A stretch of 64,000 nucleotides of DNA, from contig NZ_MCIB01000009.1 of NCBI RefSeq assembly GCF_003609645.1, positions 1-64,000 of the forward strand, written 5' to 3'. The notes beneath the pieces were generated by a model. The model made no database searches. It was not told the origin of the DNA and was given only the letters and a program-made list of their open reading frames with translations. The translations under genes were made by a program, and so were the position numbers. The number at the start of each line of letters is the position of its first letter. The stretch's first letter is position 1. Shown here piece after piece: positions 8,187 through 16,787 of the stretch. This DNA is from Thermohalobacter berrensis. Its GTDB lineage: Bacteria > Bacillota > Clostridia > Tissierellales > Thermohalobacteraceae.

Positions 8187-9185
8187 ATGGCATGTAAATT
8201 AGGAATTCCACAAGGACTTCTTTTTTATGATTACTATCCTTTGTGGAAAGAATTTTTTAAAGAACTTGGAGTAGAAGTTGTTCTTTCCTCTAAAACAAAT
8301 AAAGAAATATTAGATAAAGGGGTTTCTGCATGTGTTGATGAGGCTTGTTTACCAGTAAAGGTTTTTCATGGACATGTGGAAGATTTAAAGGATAAGGTTG
8401 ATTATATATTCATACCAAAGTTTATAAGTATCCGCAAAAGAGAATTTATTTGTCCAAAGTTTCTTGGATTGCCAGAGATGATAAAGAATTCTATAAAAGA
8501 TTTACCACCTATTATAGATACTGAAATAAATTTAAGGAAATCTAATTATAAACTAATGAAGGCTATCTTTGAAACTGGAAGGCATTTTACTTATAACTTT
8601 TTTAAAATTAATTCTGCCTATAAAAAAGCATTTAAATACTATACTGACTATAAGAGGTTAATAACAAAAGGTGTAATTCCTATGGAGGCAATTAGAGTTT
8701 ATAGTAAATGTATAAATAATGTTGAGAATAGGAATGATAATTCCTTAAGGATAATGGTGTCAGGACATCCTTATAATATTTATGACGAGTATTTAAGCAT
8801 GAGACTTATCAAAAAACTTAAAAAAGATAATATTAATGTTATTACTCCTGAAATGATTAAAGAAGATAAAATTAATTATTATGCTTCTAAACTACCAAAA
8901 AGAATGTTTTGGAGCTTTGGAAGGAAAATTGTTGGTTCAGCCTTTAGTGTTATGGAAGAACAAAAAGTTGATGGGATTATATATGTTTCTTCTTTTGGAT
9001 GTGGTTTAGACTCAATTCTAATAGATTTAGTACAACGAAAAGCAAAGGCATTAAAAGTACCTTTTACACTTTTAACAGTTGATGAACATACAGGAGAGGC
9101 GGGAATAAACACTAGAATAGAGGCTTTTACCGATATGATTAAATGGAGGGTTAAGAATGAGAATAACATTCCCACACATGGGTAA
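8187..9185 (+). CDS. acyl-CoA dehydratase activase-related protein (DUF2229-type), first subunit
   Basis: About 332 residues beginning KLGIPQGLLFYDYYPLWKEF, the N-terminal pattern of the DUF2229/CoA-enzyme-activase-associated family. The C-terminal part (VDGIIYVSSFGCGLDSI, LTVDEHTGEAG) resembles the 2-hydroxyacyl-CoA dehydratase D fold. Conserved cysteines occur in ACVDEACLPVK and FICPKF, suitable for iron-sulfur ligation. AGGAGGG precedes the ATG at 8187; a GTG 18 bases earlier lacks spacing. It overlaps the next gene by 29 bases. Probably one part of a complex with the two genes that follow; substrate unknown. Confidence 0.8.
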   Translation: MACKLGIPQGLLFYDYYPLWKEFFKELGVEVVLSSKTNKEILDKGVSACVDEACLPVKVFHGHVEDLKDKVDYIFIPKFISIRKREFICPKFLGLPEMIKNSIKDLPPIIDTEINLRKSNYKLMKAIFETGRHFTYNFFKINSAYKKAFKYYTDYKRLITKGVIPMEAIRVYSKCINNVENRNDNSLRIMVSGHPYNIYDEYLSMRLIKKLKKDNINVITPEMIKEDKINYYASKLPKRMFWSFGRKIVGSAFSVMEEQKVDGIIYVSSFGCGLDSILIDLVQRKAKALKVPFTLLTVDEHTGEAGINTRIEAFTDMIKWRVKNENNIPTHG

Positions 9186-10266
9186 TACTTATGTGGCTGT
9201 AAAGGCTATGTTTGAAGATTTAGGGCATGAAGTAGTAGTGCCACCTAAATGTAGTAAAAGAACTCTTGAAATAGGTACTAAGTATTCTCCAGAAACTATA
9301 TGCCTGCCATTAAAGATTAATATTGGAAACTATATAGAAAGCATAGAAAAAGGTGCAGAAACTATATTAATCACAGGAAGCTGTGGACCATGTAGATTTG
9401 GATATTATTCAGTTATTCAGAAAGAGATTTTAAAAGATTTAGGATATGATGTAGAAATAATAGTATTTGATCCACCTGATGGTAAGCCTCTTGAACTTGC
9501 AAAAAGAATTATGAAGGCAGCGGGGACTAAAAATGTATTTAAGATTGTAAGGAGTTTCCAAAAAGGTAGAAAAGTTTTGGAAGAAGTAGATAACTTAGTT
9601 GATTTGTCTAACACTAAGAGAGCTTATGCTAACAATCCCTTTGAAATAGATTCAATTATGAATGGTTTTTATGAAAATATAGAAAAAGTTCACGGAGTTA
9701 CAGAAACAATGAAATTGATTAAAGATACCAAAAGTAAATTAAGAAGAATCAAAGTAAATAAAAATAAAAAAATTGTCAAAATAGGAATAGTTGGTGAAAT
9801 CTACACTGTTATTGAGCCTTTTGTTAATCTAGAGATTGAAAAAAAGTTAGGACATATGGGAGTTTTAGTTGACAAGTCTTTAACTCCTACTAAGTGGGTA
9901 AATCATAATCTTATCTATGGACCTTTAGGGTTAAGTGAAGAAAAGAAGGTATGGAAAGCTGCAAAACCATATTTAAGTACTTTAGTAGGTGGTCATGGAA
10001 GGGAAACAGTAGGCAGTGCAGTTTTATATGCTAAAGAAAACTATGATGGTATAATACAGCTTTTACCCTTTACTTGTATGCCAGAAATTGTTGCTGAAAG
10101 TATTTTACCTACAGTCCAAAAAGATTATAATATACCAATCCTTACATTAATAGTTGATGAGTTAACAGGTGAAGCAGGATATTTAACAAGACTTGAGGCT
10201 TTTGTTGACCTTTTAAGAAAACGAAGGGAGGAGAAGGTAAATGAAGGAATTTTATCTGGGAGTTGA
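9157..10266 (+). CDS. acyl-CoA dehydratase activase-related protein, second subunit
   Basis: A 369-residue protein related to the preceding one. It shares the pattern LGHEVVVPPKCSKRTLEIGTK, a Cys-containing YSPETICLPLK, SCGPCRFGYY, and a C-terminal QLLPFTCMPEIVAE...LIVDELTGEAGYLTRLEAF. The repeated LTVDEHTGEAG / LIVDELTGEAG pattern shows that the two proteins are paralogous. The Cys pairs suggest a bound iron-sulfur cluster, as in 2-hydroxyacyl-CoA dehydratase subunits. It overlaps both neighbours (29 and 26 bases), so translation is tightly coupled. Confidence 0.82.
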   Translation: MRITFPHMGNTYVAVKAMFEDLGHEVVVPPKCSKRTLEIGTKYSPETICLPLKINIGNYIESIEKGAETILITGSCGPCRFGYYSVIQKEILKDLGYDVEIIVFDPPDGKPLELAKRIMKAAGTKNVFKIVRSFQKGRKVLEEVDNLVDLSNTKRAYANNPFEIDSIMNGFYENIEKVHGVTETMKLIKDTKSKLRRIKVNKNKKIVKIGIVGEIYTVIEPFVNLEIEKKLGHMGVLVDKSLTPTKWVNHNLIYGPLGLSEEKKVWKAAKPYLSTLVGGHGRETVGSAVLYAKENYDGIIQLLPFTCMPEIVAESILPTVQKDYNIPILTLIVDELTGEAGYLTRLEAFVDLLRKRREEKVNEGILSGS

Positions 10267-11221
10267 CGTTGGATCAGTTAGTACTAATATAGTACTTATT
10301 GATGATAATAATAATGTTGTTGCTAAAAAATATATTAGAACTCAAGGCAAGCCAATAATAAAACTTCAAAAAGGATTGAAGGAATTAAAAGATGAATTTT
10401 CAAATATAAAGATAAAAGGAGTTGGAACTACAGGAAGTGGTAGATATTTGGCAAGTATGATTTTAGGGTCAGATATAGTAAAGAATGAAATAACTTCACA
10501 TGCTGTAGCAGCCATAAATTTTATACCAGATGTAAAAACAGTATTAGAGATAGGTGGACAGGATTCAAAGATAATTATTCTAAGAAATGGAATTGTTGAA
10601 GATTTTGCAATGAACACAGTTTGTGCTGCAGGAACTGGTTCATTTTTAGATAGGCAGGCTGCAAGGCTTGGAGTAGATATAAGTGAATTTGGGAACCTTG
10701 CTTTAAAATCTAAAAGTCCTGTAAGGATTGCTGGTAGGTGTGCAGTTTTTGCAGAGTCTGATATGATACATAAGCAACAACTAGGCCATAACCAAGAAGA
10801 CATAATAAATGGACTCTGTGAGGCATTAGTTAGAAACTATTTAAATAATGTAGGTAAAGGAAAGGAAATAAAACCTCCAATTGTTTTCCAAGGTGGAGTA
10901 GCTGCTAATGTAGGGATAAAGAAAGCTTTTGAGAGGGCACTTAACACAGAGATACATGTTCCATCACATCATGATGTAATGGGGGCAATTGGAGCAGCAA
11001 TACAGGCTAAAAAGAAGGTAGAAGAAAAGGGAAGAACTAATTTTAAAGGATTTGAAATTGTCGAAGTTAAATATAAAGTAAAGGGATTTGAATGTAACGA
11101 TTGTGCAAATATGTGTGAGGTTATTGAAATAGTAGCAGGTAAAGATATAGTGGCTAGATATGGAGATAAATGTGGTAAATGGACTAATACCTTAAATAAA
11201 GATAATCAGCAACTAGCATAG
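10241..11221 (+). CDS. acyl-CoA dehydratase activase, BcrAD/BadFG-type ATPase
   Basis: A 326-residue member of the ASKHA fold. Phosphate 1 motif is GVDVGSVSTNIVLID, the connect motifs are EIGGQDSKIIIL and VCAAGTGSFLDRQAARLG, and adenosine is VFQGGVAANVGIKKAFE. The cluster-binding Cys of the homodimeric activase is the one in TVCAAGTGSF, with a second in GRCAVF. A C-terminal extension holds FECNDCANMCEVIEI and GDKCGKW. Such ATPases inject an electron into a dehydratase component at the cost of ATP. The dehydratase-like proteins are probably its two upstream neighbours. It ends at a terminator. Confidence 0.87.
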   Translation: MKEFYLGVDVGSVSTNIVLIDDNNNVVAKKYIRTQGKPIIKLQKGLKELKDEFSNIKIKGVGTTGSGRYLASMILGSDIVKNEITSHAVAAINFIPDVKTVLEIGGQDSKIIILRNGIVEDFAMNTVCAAGTGSFLDRQAARLGVDISEFGNLALKSKSPVRIAGRCAVFAESDMIHKQQLGHNQEDIINGLCEALVRNYLNNVGKGKEIKPPIVFQGGVAANVGIKKAFERALNTEIHVPSHHDVMGAIGAAIQAKKKVEEKGRTNFKGFEIVEVKYKVKGFECNDCANMCEVIEIVAGKDIVARYGDKCGKWTNTLNKDNQQLA

Positions 11222-11222
11222 A

Positions 11223-11257
11223 ATAACTACCTTATATACTAGGTAGTTATTTTTTAT
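11223..11257 (+). terminator. Rho-independent terminator
   Basis: ATAACTACCT and AGGTAGTTAT form a 10-bp stem around TATATACT, followed by TTTTTTATA. Confidence 0.8.
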
Positions 11258-11347
11258 ATATAATATTAAAATTTTACCAAATTTCTTATTAATAATATAT
11301 CTGTATGCTATAATTATATTGTTAATTCATAAAGAAAGGATGTATAT

Positions 11348-11806
11348 ATGGAAAATCAGTCAGTAAAAACCAAAACAAAGTCTAATGGGATAACAATTAA
11401 AACTCTAAAAAATGGTATCAAAAGTGGCTTAAACACAACATGGACATTGGCTAAAATTATAGTTACAGTTTATTTTATTATAACTTTTGTGAAATATACA
11501 CCTTTGTTAGATTGGATAGCAATTAAATGTGCTCCTTTAATGAAAATATTTGGCTTACCAGGTGAAGCTGCCATAGCATTAGTTTTGGGCAATGTGATTA
11601 ACCTTTATGCAGCAATAGGGGCTATAGCATCCCTTTCTCTGACCGCTAAACAAAGTACTATTATTGCAGTAATGCTTTCATTTTCACATAGTCTTTTTAT
11701 GGAGTCAGCAGTTGCTAAAAAAACTGGTATAAGTGTAGTATTAGTACTATTAATCAGATTTTCATTGGCAATAATATCAGGAATCTTATTAAATTTAATT
11801 CTATAG
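11348..11806 (+). CDS. Gate-domain (nucleoside recognition) membrane protein, first half
   Basis: About 152 residues with four hydrophobic segments after a Lys-rich N-terminus. The pattern KCAPLMKIFGLPGEAAIALVLGNVINLYAAIGAI is typical of the Gate/nucleoside recognition domain found in nucleoside transporters and sporulation proteins SpmA/SpmB. Here it is a short stand-alone protein followed nine bases later by a second Gate-like protein. AAAGGA lies upstream of the ATG. The pair most likely forms a heteromeric membrane channel or transporter. The solute is not known. Confidence 0.75.
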   Translation: MENQSVKTKTKSNGITIKTLKNGIKSGLNTTWTLAKIIVTVYFIITFVKYTPLLDWIAIKCAPLMKIFGLPGEAAIALVLGNVINLYAAIGAIASLSLTAKQSTIIAVMLSFSHSLFMESAVAKKTGISVVLVLLIRFSLAIISGILLNLIL

Positions 11807-11814
11807 GAGGTATT

Positions 11815-12300
11815 ATGTTGGATTTTTTATCCATATTTAAAGAAGCTTTTACGGGTAGTATGGAATCTGTTTTTACTATTGCTAAAATAGTAATTCCACT
11901 TATGATAGTTATGGAAGTATTAAAAGATCTTAATGTTTTAGATAAACTTTCTGATTTTTTAAAACCCATATCTAAAATATTAGGTATTTCAAAGGAATCT
12001 ACATTCCCACTAATTATTGGGCTTTTCTTAGGCCTTGCATATGGGGCAGGGGTTATAATAAAAAGTGTTAAAGACGGAGATTTAAGAAAAAGAGATTTAT
12101 ATCTATTAATTATATTTTTGGTTGCTTGTCATTCAGTAATAGAAGATACTTTAATATTTGTTGCTATTGGTGCAAATGGCTGGTTGCTTTTAGGTTTTAG
12201 AATTATTATAGCAGTTGTACTTACAAGTCTTGTAGCTAGACATATAGATAAAATTTTGATAAAATCCAATAATGAAATAAAAAAAGAAGTTAAGGAATAA
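11815..12300 (+). CDS. Gate-domain (nucleoside recognition) membrane protein, second half
   Basis: A 161-residue membrane protein: IAKIVIPLMIVMEVL, then SKILGISKESTFPLIIGLFLGLAYGAGVII, two more helices, and a basic C-terminus (DKILIKSNNEIKKEVKE). The PLIIGLFLGLAYGAGVI stretch is the Gate-domain signature. It is translationally coupled to the first half (nine-base gap, AGGAGG before ATG). A strong terminator follows. It could be a two-gene equivalent of a fused Gate protein. Confidence 0.75.
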   Translation: MLDFLSIFKEAFTGSMESVFTIAKIVIPLMIVMEVLKDLNVLDKLSDFLKPISKILGISKESTFPLIIGLFLGLAYGAGVIIKSVKDGDLRKRDLYLLIIFLVACHSVIEDTLIFVAIGANGWLLLGFRIIIAVVLTSLVARHIDKILIKSNNEIKKEVKE

Positions 12301-12328
12301 TAAATTATTTAATATTTACCATAATAGA

Positions 12329-12355
12329 AAATGAGAGGCTTAGCCTCTCATTTTT
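12329..12355 (+). terminator. Rho-independent terminator
   Basis: AAATGAGAGGC-TTA-GCCTCTCATTTTT: an 11-bp stem with a T-run, just ahead of the next ribosome binding site. Confidence 0.85.
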
Positions 12356-12386
12356 GGTAAAATCGTTAAGCAAGAGGAGGAATATA

Positions 12387-14096
12387 ATGAAGGATAAGGA
12401 TTTTCTTAAAAAGAAACTAAAGCAAATTGATAATAGAGGGTATAAGGCATATAAAAGTATACAGGGTACATATAATTTTGATGATTATATTTTTTATATA
12501 GATCATGTCCAAGGTGATCCTTTTGCTTCACCAAGTAGAGTTAGAGTTAGGATGGATTTACAAAAAAGTGGAATAACACATGATGCTTTTGATGAAAAAC
12601 ATAAAAAAATTGCTTTAGAGGATTTCCTAAGTAGAAGCTTTGATAAAGAGATTAAAAGAATTGCAAAGGGAAATAGAGGTAGTGGTAAAAGTGGAATTAT
12701 ACAAATAGATACTGGTGGTCAACAGATTATTGATAGAACTTCAGTTGAAATAAATAAACAATATGTAGAGGTAAGATTTGTAATAGGACTTCCAGCAAGG
12801 GGAAGAAGAATACTTAGTAGTCAGGCTATTGAAATGATTTTTTATGAAATTCCAAAAATCACAAACAATGCAATAGTATATGAAAATTTTGATAAAAGGT
12901 TGATGACAGAATATGTTAAGCTTATTGAAGACCAGGAATATTTAAGAAAAGAAATGTTAAAAAGAAATTTAATAGCCTTTGTGGCTAATGATTCAATTTT
13001 ACCTAGAGAAAGTGGTATAAGTGATAAACCTATGAAATCTAAAAAGGTTGTACCATTTAGGTCACCAAAAAACATGGAGGTTGAATTTAACCTACCAAAC
13101 AGGGGAATTATAAAAGGTATGGGTATACCAAAGGGGGTTACATTAATAGTTGGTGGTGGATACCATGGTAAGTCTACCCTTTTAAATGCTATAGAAAGGG
13201 GAGTCTACAATCATATACCTGGTGATGGTAGAGAATTTGTATTAACAGTAGATAATGCTGTAAAAATAAGGGCAGAAGATGGAAGAAAGGTTGAAAAAGT
13301 TAATATTACCCCGTTTATATCTAACCTACCATTTGGAATTTCTACAGATGATTTTTCTACCGAAAATGCAAGTGGGAGTACATCACAGGCAGCTAATATT
13401 ATTGAAGCAGTAGAGATAGGGACTAATCTTTTACTATTAGATGAGGACACAAGTGCTACTAATTTTATGATAAGAGATGGAAGAATGCAGGCCCTTGTAT
13501 CAAAGGATAAGGAACCAATCACTCCTTTTATAGATAGAGTAAGACAACTATATGAAAAAAAGGATATTTCATCTATATTAGTAGTAGGTGGTTCAGGAGA
13601 TTATTTTGATGTTGCAGATCATGTAATTATGATGGAAACTTATAAACCACATGATGTAACTGATGAAGCTAAAGAAATTAGTAATAAATTTGGAAGTATG
13701 AGAAAGAAAGAAGGTAAAGAAGGCTTTGAAAACATACTAAGTAGAGTTCCTAAAAAAAGAAGTTTAACATTAAGGGGTAAAAAGAAGGTTAAAACTAAAG
13801 GACTTCATAAAATATTATATGGTAGATCTGCTATAGATTTATCATATGTTGAACAGCTTGTAGATTCTAGCCAAACTGAAGCTATTGCTAATATTCTTAA
13901 ATATATCCATAGAAATTATGTAGATGATAAGAAAACTTTGAAGGAGATTATTGAAAAGGTGTATAGTGATATAGAAGAAAAGGGTTTAGAGATAATATCA
14001 TCTTATCCAAATGCTCCACAAGGTAATTTGGCACTTCCAAGACCTTATGAAGTAGCTGCAGCTATTAATAGATTAAGAATACTAAAGATGAAATAA
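12387..14096 (+). CDS. ABC-class ATPase (ABC_ATPase domain protein)
   Basis: About 569 residues. The central P-loop GGGYHGKSTLLNAI (about 265-278) and the Walker B segment LLLLDEDTSATNFM (about 355) define the predicted ATPase of the ABC class (PF09818 family). Its usual N-terminal region (FYIDHVQGDPFASPSRVRVR) and a QLVD...QTEAIANIL C-terminal region are also present. It has no membrane domain and its cellular role is unproven in the family. AGAGGAGG lies eight bases before ATG 12387; an in-frame upstream ATG is inside the terminator. It appears to be monocistronic. Confidence 0.88.
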   Translation: MKDKDFLKKKLKQIDNRGYKAYKSIQGTYNFDDYIFYIDHVQGDPFASPSRVRVRMDLQKSGITHDAFDEKHKKIALEDFLSRSFDKEIKRIAKGNRGSGKSGIIQIDTGGQQIIDRTSVEINKQYVEVRFVIGLPARGRRILSSQAIEMIFYEIPKITNNAIVYENFDKRLMTEYVKLIEDQEYLRKEMLKRNLIAFVANDSILPRESGISDKPMKSKKVVPFRSPKNMEVEFNLPNRGIIKGMGIPKGVTLIVGGGYHGKSTLLNAIERGVYNHIPGDGREFVLTVDNAVKIRAEDGRKVEKVNITPFISNLPFGISTDDFSTENASGSTSQAANIIEAVEIGTNLLLLDEDTSATNFMIRDGRMQALVSKDKEPITPFIDRVRQLYEKKDISSILVVGGSGDYFDVADHVIMMETYKPHDVTDEAKEISNKFGSMRKKEGKEGFENILSRVPKKRSLTLRGKKKVKTKGLHKILYGRSAIDLSYVEQLVDSSQTEAIANILKYIHRNYVDDKKTLKEIIEKVYSDIEEKGLEIISSYPNAPQGNLALPRPYEVAAAINRLRILKMK

Positions 14097-14194
14097 AAAA
14101 GCGAGCAAAGCTTGCTTCCGCTAGGGGAACCTTAAATACAGTATTCGTCTTTGTTTCAGCAATTTATAGAAATATACTTTCTTAGACAATAAAG

Positions 14195-14240
14195 AAGGCT
14201 TAAGCCTACTAAGGCTTAAGCCTACTAAGGCTTAAGCCTT
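14195..14240. repeat. three tandem palindromic 16-bp units at a convergent gene end
   Basis: Three units at 14195, 14211 and 14227 read AAGGCTTAAGCCTACT, the last shortened to AAGGCTTAAGCCTT. Each unit is itself a palindrome, so alternative hairpins can form on either strand. A TTTTG run on one side and AAAG on the other fit a bidirectional terminator between the ATPase gene and the minus-strand gene at 14250. Confidence 0.8.
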
Positions 14241-14249
14241 CCTTTTGTT

Positions 14250-15227
14250 TTAAAGATCATCTATTTCTTCTATTTTTCCTTCTGTTTCTTCTGCAGCTTC
14301 TATACTACAGTCTTTACGATCATCCCTTCTAGTTTCGTCTATTTGTTCTGGGAATAGTGGTGGGAATTCTGTACAAATTGGTGAAACTTCAGCTGCTAGT
14401 TGAGGGAATCCTGTTGATAGTACACATAGTTGAACTGGAACTATTATTTTCTTTTCACAAGTTACACAAATAGCAACTATTATATCAGCTGTTACATTTC
14501 CTTGAGCATCTATATCAAAGTCTCTCATAATACTATTTGTTGCTAATCTTGCTTCACAACTTGCATTACAGAATTCTGCGAATCTTGGTAAGAATGCTGT
14601 ATCTTCAGTTGATGGTATACATAATTCAAAGAAGTTTCTTAAAACAAGTGGTTTATTTGGTGGTGCAATTTCTACATTTCCTACTAGTGTTGCTTTACAT
14701 TTCTTGTCACAATCATCAACAAATATTACATCAATTTCTACTCTTACCTTTCCTGAAATTTTTACTAATTGAGTTCCAAATATAGGAGTACCTCTATTTT
14801 CTTCATCACAATCTTGAGTATCAGCAAATATTATTTTTTCACTAAATTTTCCATCAGGGCCAACTACTTCAATAGGATGACCACCTTTTTTAACAAAGCT
14901 TCCACCTGAGATATCCTTAGTTATAGATTTTACTCTAAAGTTTTTTGGGTTTTTTACATCTTCAGGATCAAAGAATTTTTTACATCTTATATCTAATACC
15001 CTAACTATCCTTGCTCCTTGTCCTAGATTAGGTGATAAGTCAACATTCATTGCTTCTTGTAATCCTTGTAAATTAAATAATGCTGCATCATAAACCTTTT
15101 GAACGTATATTGATTCTGCTTTTACATTTCTTAATGAACCATCAAAGTTACAGCCTGTAGTACCATTACAACATCTATCTGGAAGTGATAAATCTATAGG
15201 ACTAGTCTGGTTATTACAACTCTTCAT
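14250..15227 (-). CDS. cysteine-rich beta-type structural protein, hypothetical
   Basis: A 325-residue protein with about 17 cysteines, many in short pairs (RCCNGTTGC, DCDKKCKA, EFCNASCEA, VTCEK). It has no signal peptide or membrane helix. Much of it alternates Val/Ile with polar residues, suggesting beta-strands (KVRVEIDVIFVDD, NVTADIIVAICV). The C-terminus is acidic (EETEGKIEEIDDL). Cysteine-rich, unexported proteins of this kind in Clostridia are often spore coat or exosporium components, but I do not recognise the family. The GGGGGAAAAAT before ATG 15227 acts as ribosome binding site. Confidence 0.6.
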   Translation of the reverse strand: MKSCNNQTSPIDLSLPDRCCNGTTGCNFDGSLRNVKAESIYVQKVYDAALFNLQGLQEAMNVDLSPNLGQGARIVRVLDIRCKKFFDPEDVKNPKNFRVKSITKDISGGSFVKKGGHPIEVVGPDGKFSEKIIFADTQDCDEENRGTPIFGTQLVKISGKVRVEIDVIFVDDCDKKCKATLVGNVEIAPPNKPLVLRNFFELCIPSTEDTAFLPRFAEFCNASCEARLATNSIMRDFDIDAQGNVTADIIVAICVTCEKKIIVPVQLCVLSTGFPQLAAEVSPICTEFPPLFPEQIDETRRDDRKDCSIEAAEETEGKIEEIDDL

Positions 15228-15608
15228 TATTTTTCCCCCTTCTAATTGGATTGAGAATATCTCTTCTCATTGTTAATATATTCTATATGTGTGACAAGTG
15301 TTACAAGCAAAAAAAGAAATTGTCAAATTTTATCTAAGAAACAAATGATATTTATTAAATAAATCATTTCAAAGGAGTAATATTAATACAATAAAATTAG
15401 ATATTACACATTATTGGTGTATTTAGATAATATACTTTGTTTTATTATATGAACAGTTAAATACATAATGTGATAAAAATTAAAGATAAAAGGGATAAAC
15501 ATTAGAAAGGAAAACTAGATTTCCCTAGTAGAAGGAGATTTACTTTTTTTAATTCTATATTGTAGTTTCAATACATATAATTGTATTAGTAAAAATGGGG
15601 GTAGTTTT
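15228..15608. other. 381-bp AT-rich divergent intergenic region
   Basis: This gap separates the minus-strand cysteine-rich gene from the plus-strand amidase gene and must hold both promoters. I see a short inverted pair CTAGATTTCCCTAG near 15514-15528 and no protein-coding frame. No RNA gene is recognisable. Confidence 0.5.
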
Positions 15609-16715
15609 ATGCTTATAATACTTAGAAAGAGATGGATAGTTACAGTTTTCAATTTAGTATTAATTATTTTATTAAGCATTATACTATTTGGTTATATGAA
15701 AGAGAAGCATGTTTCTATATCTAGTAATGAAGAAATAACTAGTTTAGTGAAGAATCTGTTTACAATAAGAAGTAATGCAATGTTAAAACAGAATAAAGAA
15801 CAGTTAAAGTCTTTATATGATACTAGCACTAAATATGGAATATGGGCATATGAGCATGAACTGAAGAGGATGAGATATTTAAAGTTATGGGCAGAAAAAC
15901 AAGGAATTAAATTTATTAATATTAAAACCACACCTATAATTAGATACACAAAGGATAAGGAAAATGGGATTCAAATTAATCTTATAGCATCTACAGAATA
16001 TAGATATGTATATGAAAATGAACCAGATGTAGTAAATGTTTTTAGAATAGGCACATACCATTTATTAGATCTCGTTGAAAAGAACGAAAAATATGTAATC
16101 ACAAGGGAATGGTATAAAGATCCATTTGGAGATTCGTTAAAGATTAATGAAATAAATTCTAAAAAGATTAAGGAATATATTCTTTCTAAAGGCCCTAGAG
16201 ATTTCTCTAATATAAGTGATAGGAGAAAAGGTGCAGTTAAATATGCAGATAAATACTGTGGAGCAGCAGATAACGGGGAAAATGGATACAAGTACAATGA
16301 GAAGTATATTAATTACAATTCACTGGGAGGAGATTGCGCTAATTTTGCTTCACAAATATTACACGAAGGTGGGAAATTTCCAAAAACCTATGCATGGAAT
16401 TATAAACGAAGGGGAAGTAAAGCATGGGTAAATGCTCATGCATTTAAAAATTATATATTGTATAGTGGTAGAGGTTCTAAAATTGCTTATGGCACATATA
16501 ATCAAGTTTATAAAGCTAGTTATAAGCTACTTCCTGGAGATATTGTAGCATATGAAAAAAAAGGTAAGGTTGTTCATATTTCTGTAGTAACAGGAGCAGA
16601 TTCAAAGGGTTATACACTTGTAAATTGCCATAATACAGATAGGTATAGAGTACCCTGGGATTTAGGTTGGAGTAACAAGGGGATTAAATTTTGGTTAATA
16701 CGAGTACATTATTAG
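15609..16715 (+). CDS. Amidase_6-type (putative amidase domain) membrane-anchored protein
   Basis: About 368 residues. One N-terminal transmembrane helix (VTVFNLVLIILLSIILFGYM) anchors an extracellular protein. The C-terminal 170 residues form the putative amidase domain PF12671: RKGAVKYADKYCG, then NSLGGDCANFASQIL with the likely catalytic Cys, and KVVHISVVTGAD with the likely His. The family is NlpC/P60-like and thought to act on cell wall or peptide amides. ATGGGGGTAG precedes the start. An upstream domain (about 40-190) resembles the extension common in such clostridial proteins. Confidence 0.82.
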   Translation: MLIILRKRWIVTVFNLVLIILLSIILFGYMKEKHVSISSNEEITSLVKNLFTIRSNAMLKQNKEQLKSLYDTSTKYGIWAYEHELKRMRYLKLWAEKQGIKFINIKTTPIIRYTKDKENGIQINLIASTEYRYVYENEPDVVNVFRIGTYHLLDLVEKNEKYVITREWYKDPFGDSLKINEINSKKIKEYILSKGPRDFSNISDRRKGAVKYADKYCGAADNGENGYKYNEKYINYNSLGGDCANFASQILHEGGKFPKTYAWNYKRRGSKAWVNAHAFKNYILYSGRGSKIAYGTYNQVYKASYKLLPGDIVAYEKKGKVVHISVVTGADSKGYTLVNCHNTDRYRVPWDLGWSNKGIKFWLIRVHY

Positions 16716-16732
16716 AAGGTTTTAGTTAGATA

Positions 16733-16760
16733 TTGACATATAGTAGCTAAATTTTAAATA
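16733..16760 (+). promoter_or_regulatory. candidate sigma-A-type promoter
   Basis: TTGACA at 16733 and TAAATA at 16755, 16 bases apart, 28 bases ahead of the GTG start at 16788. Confidence 0.45.
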
Positions 16761-16787
16761 TTTATATATAAATAAGGTGGTGATTTT

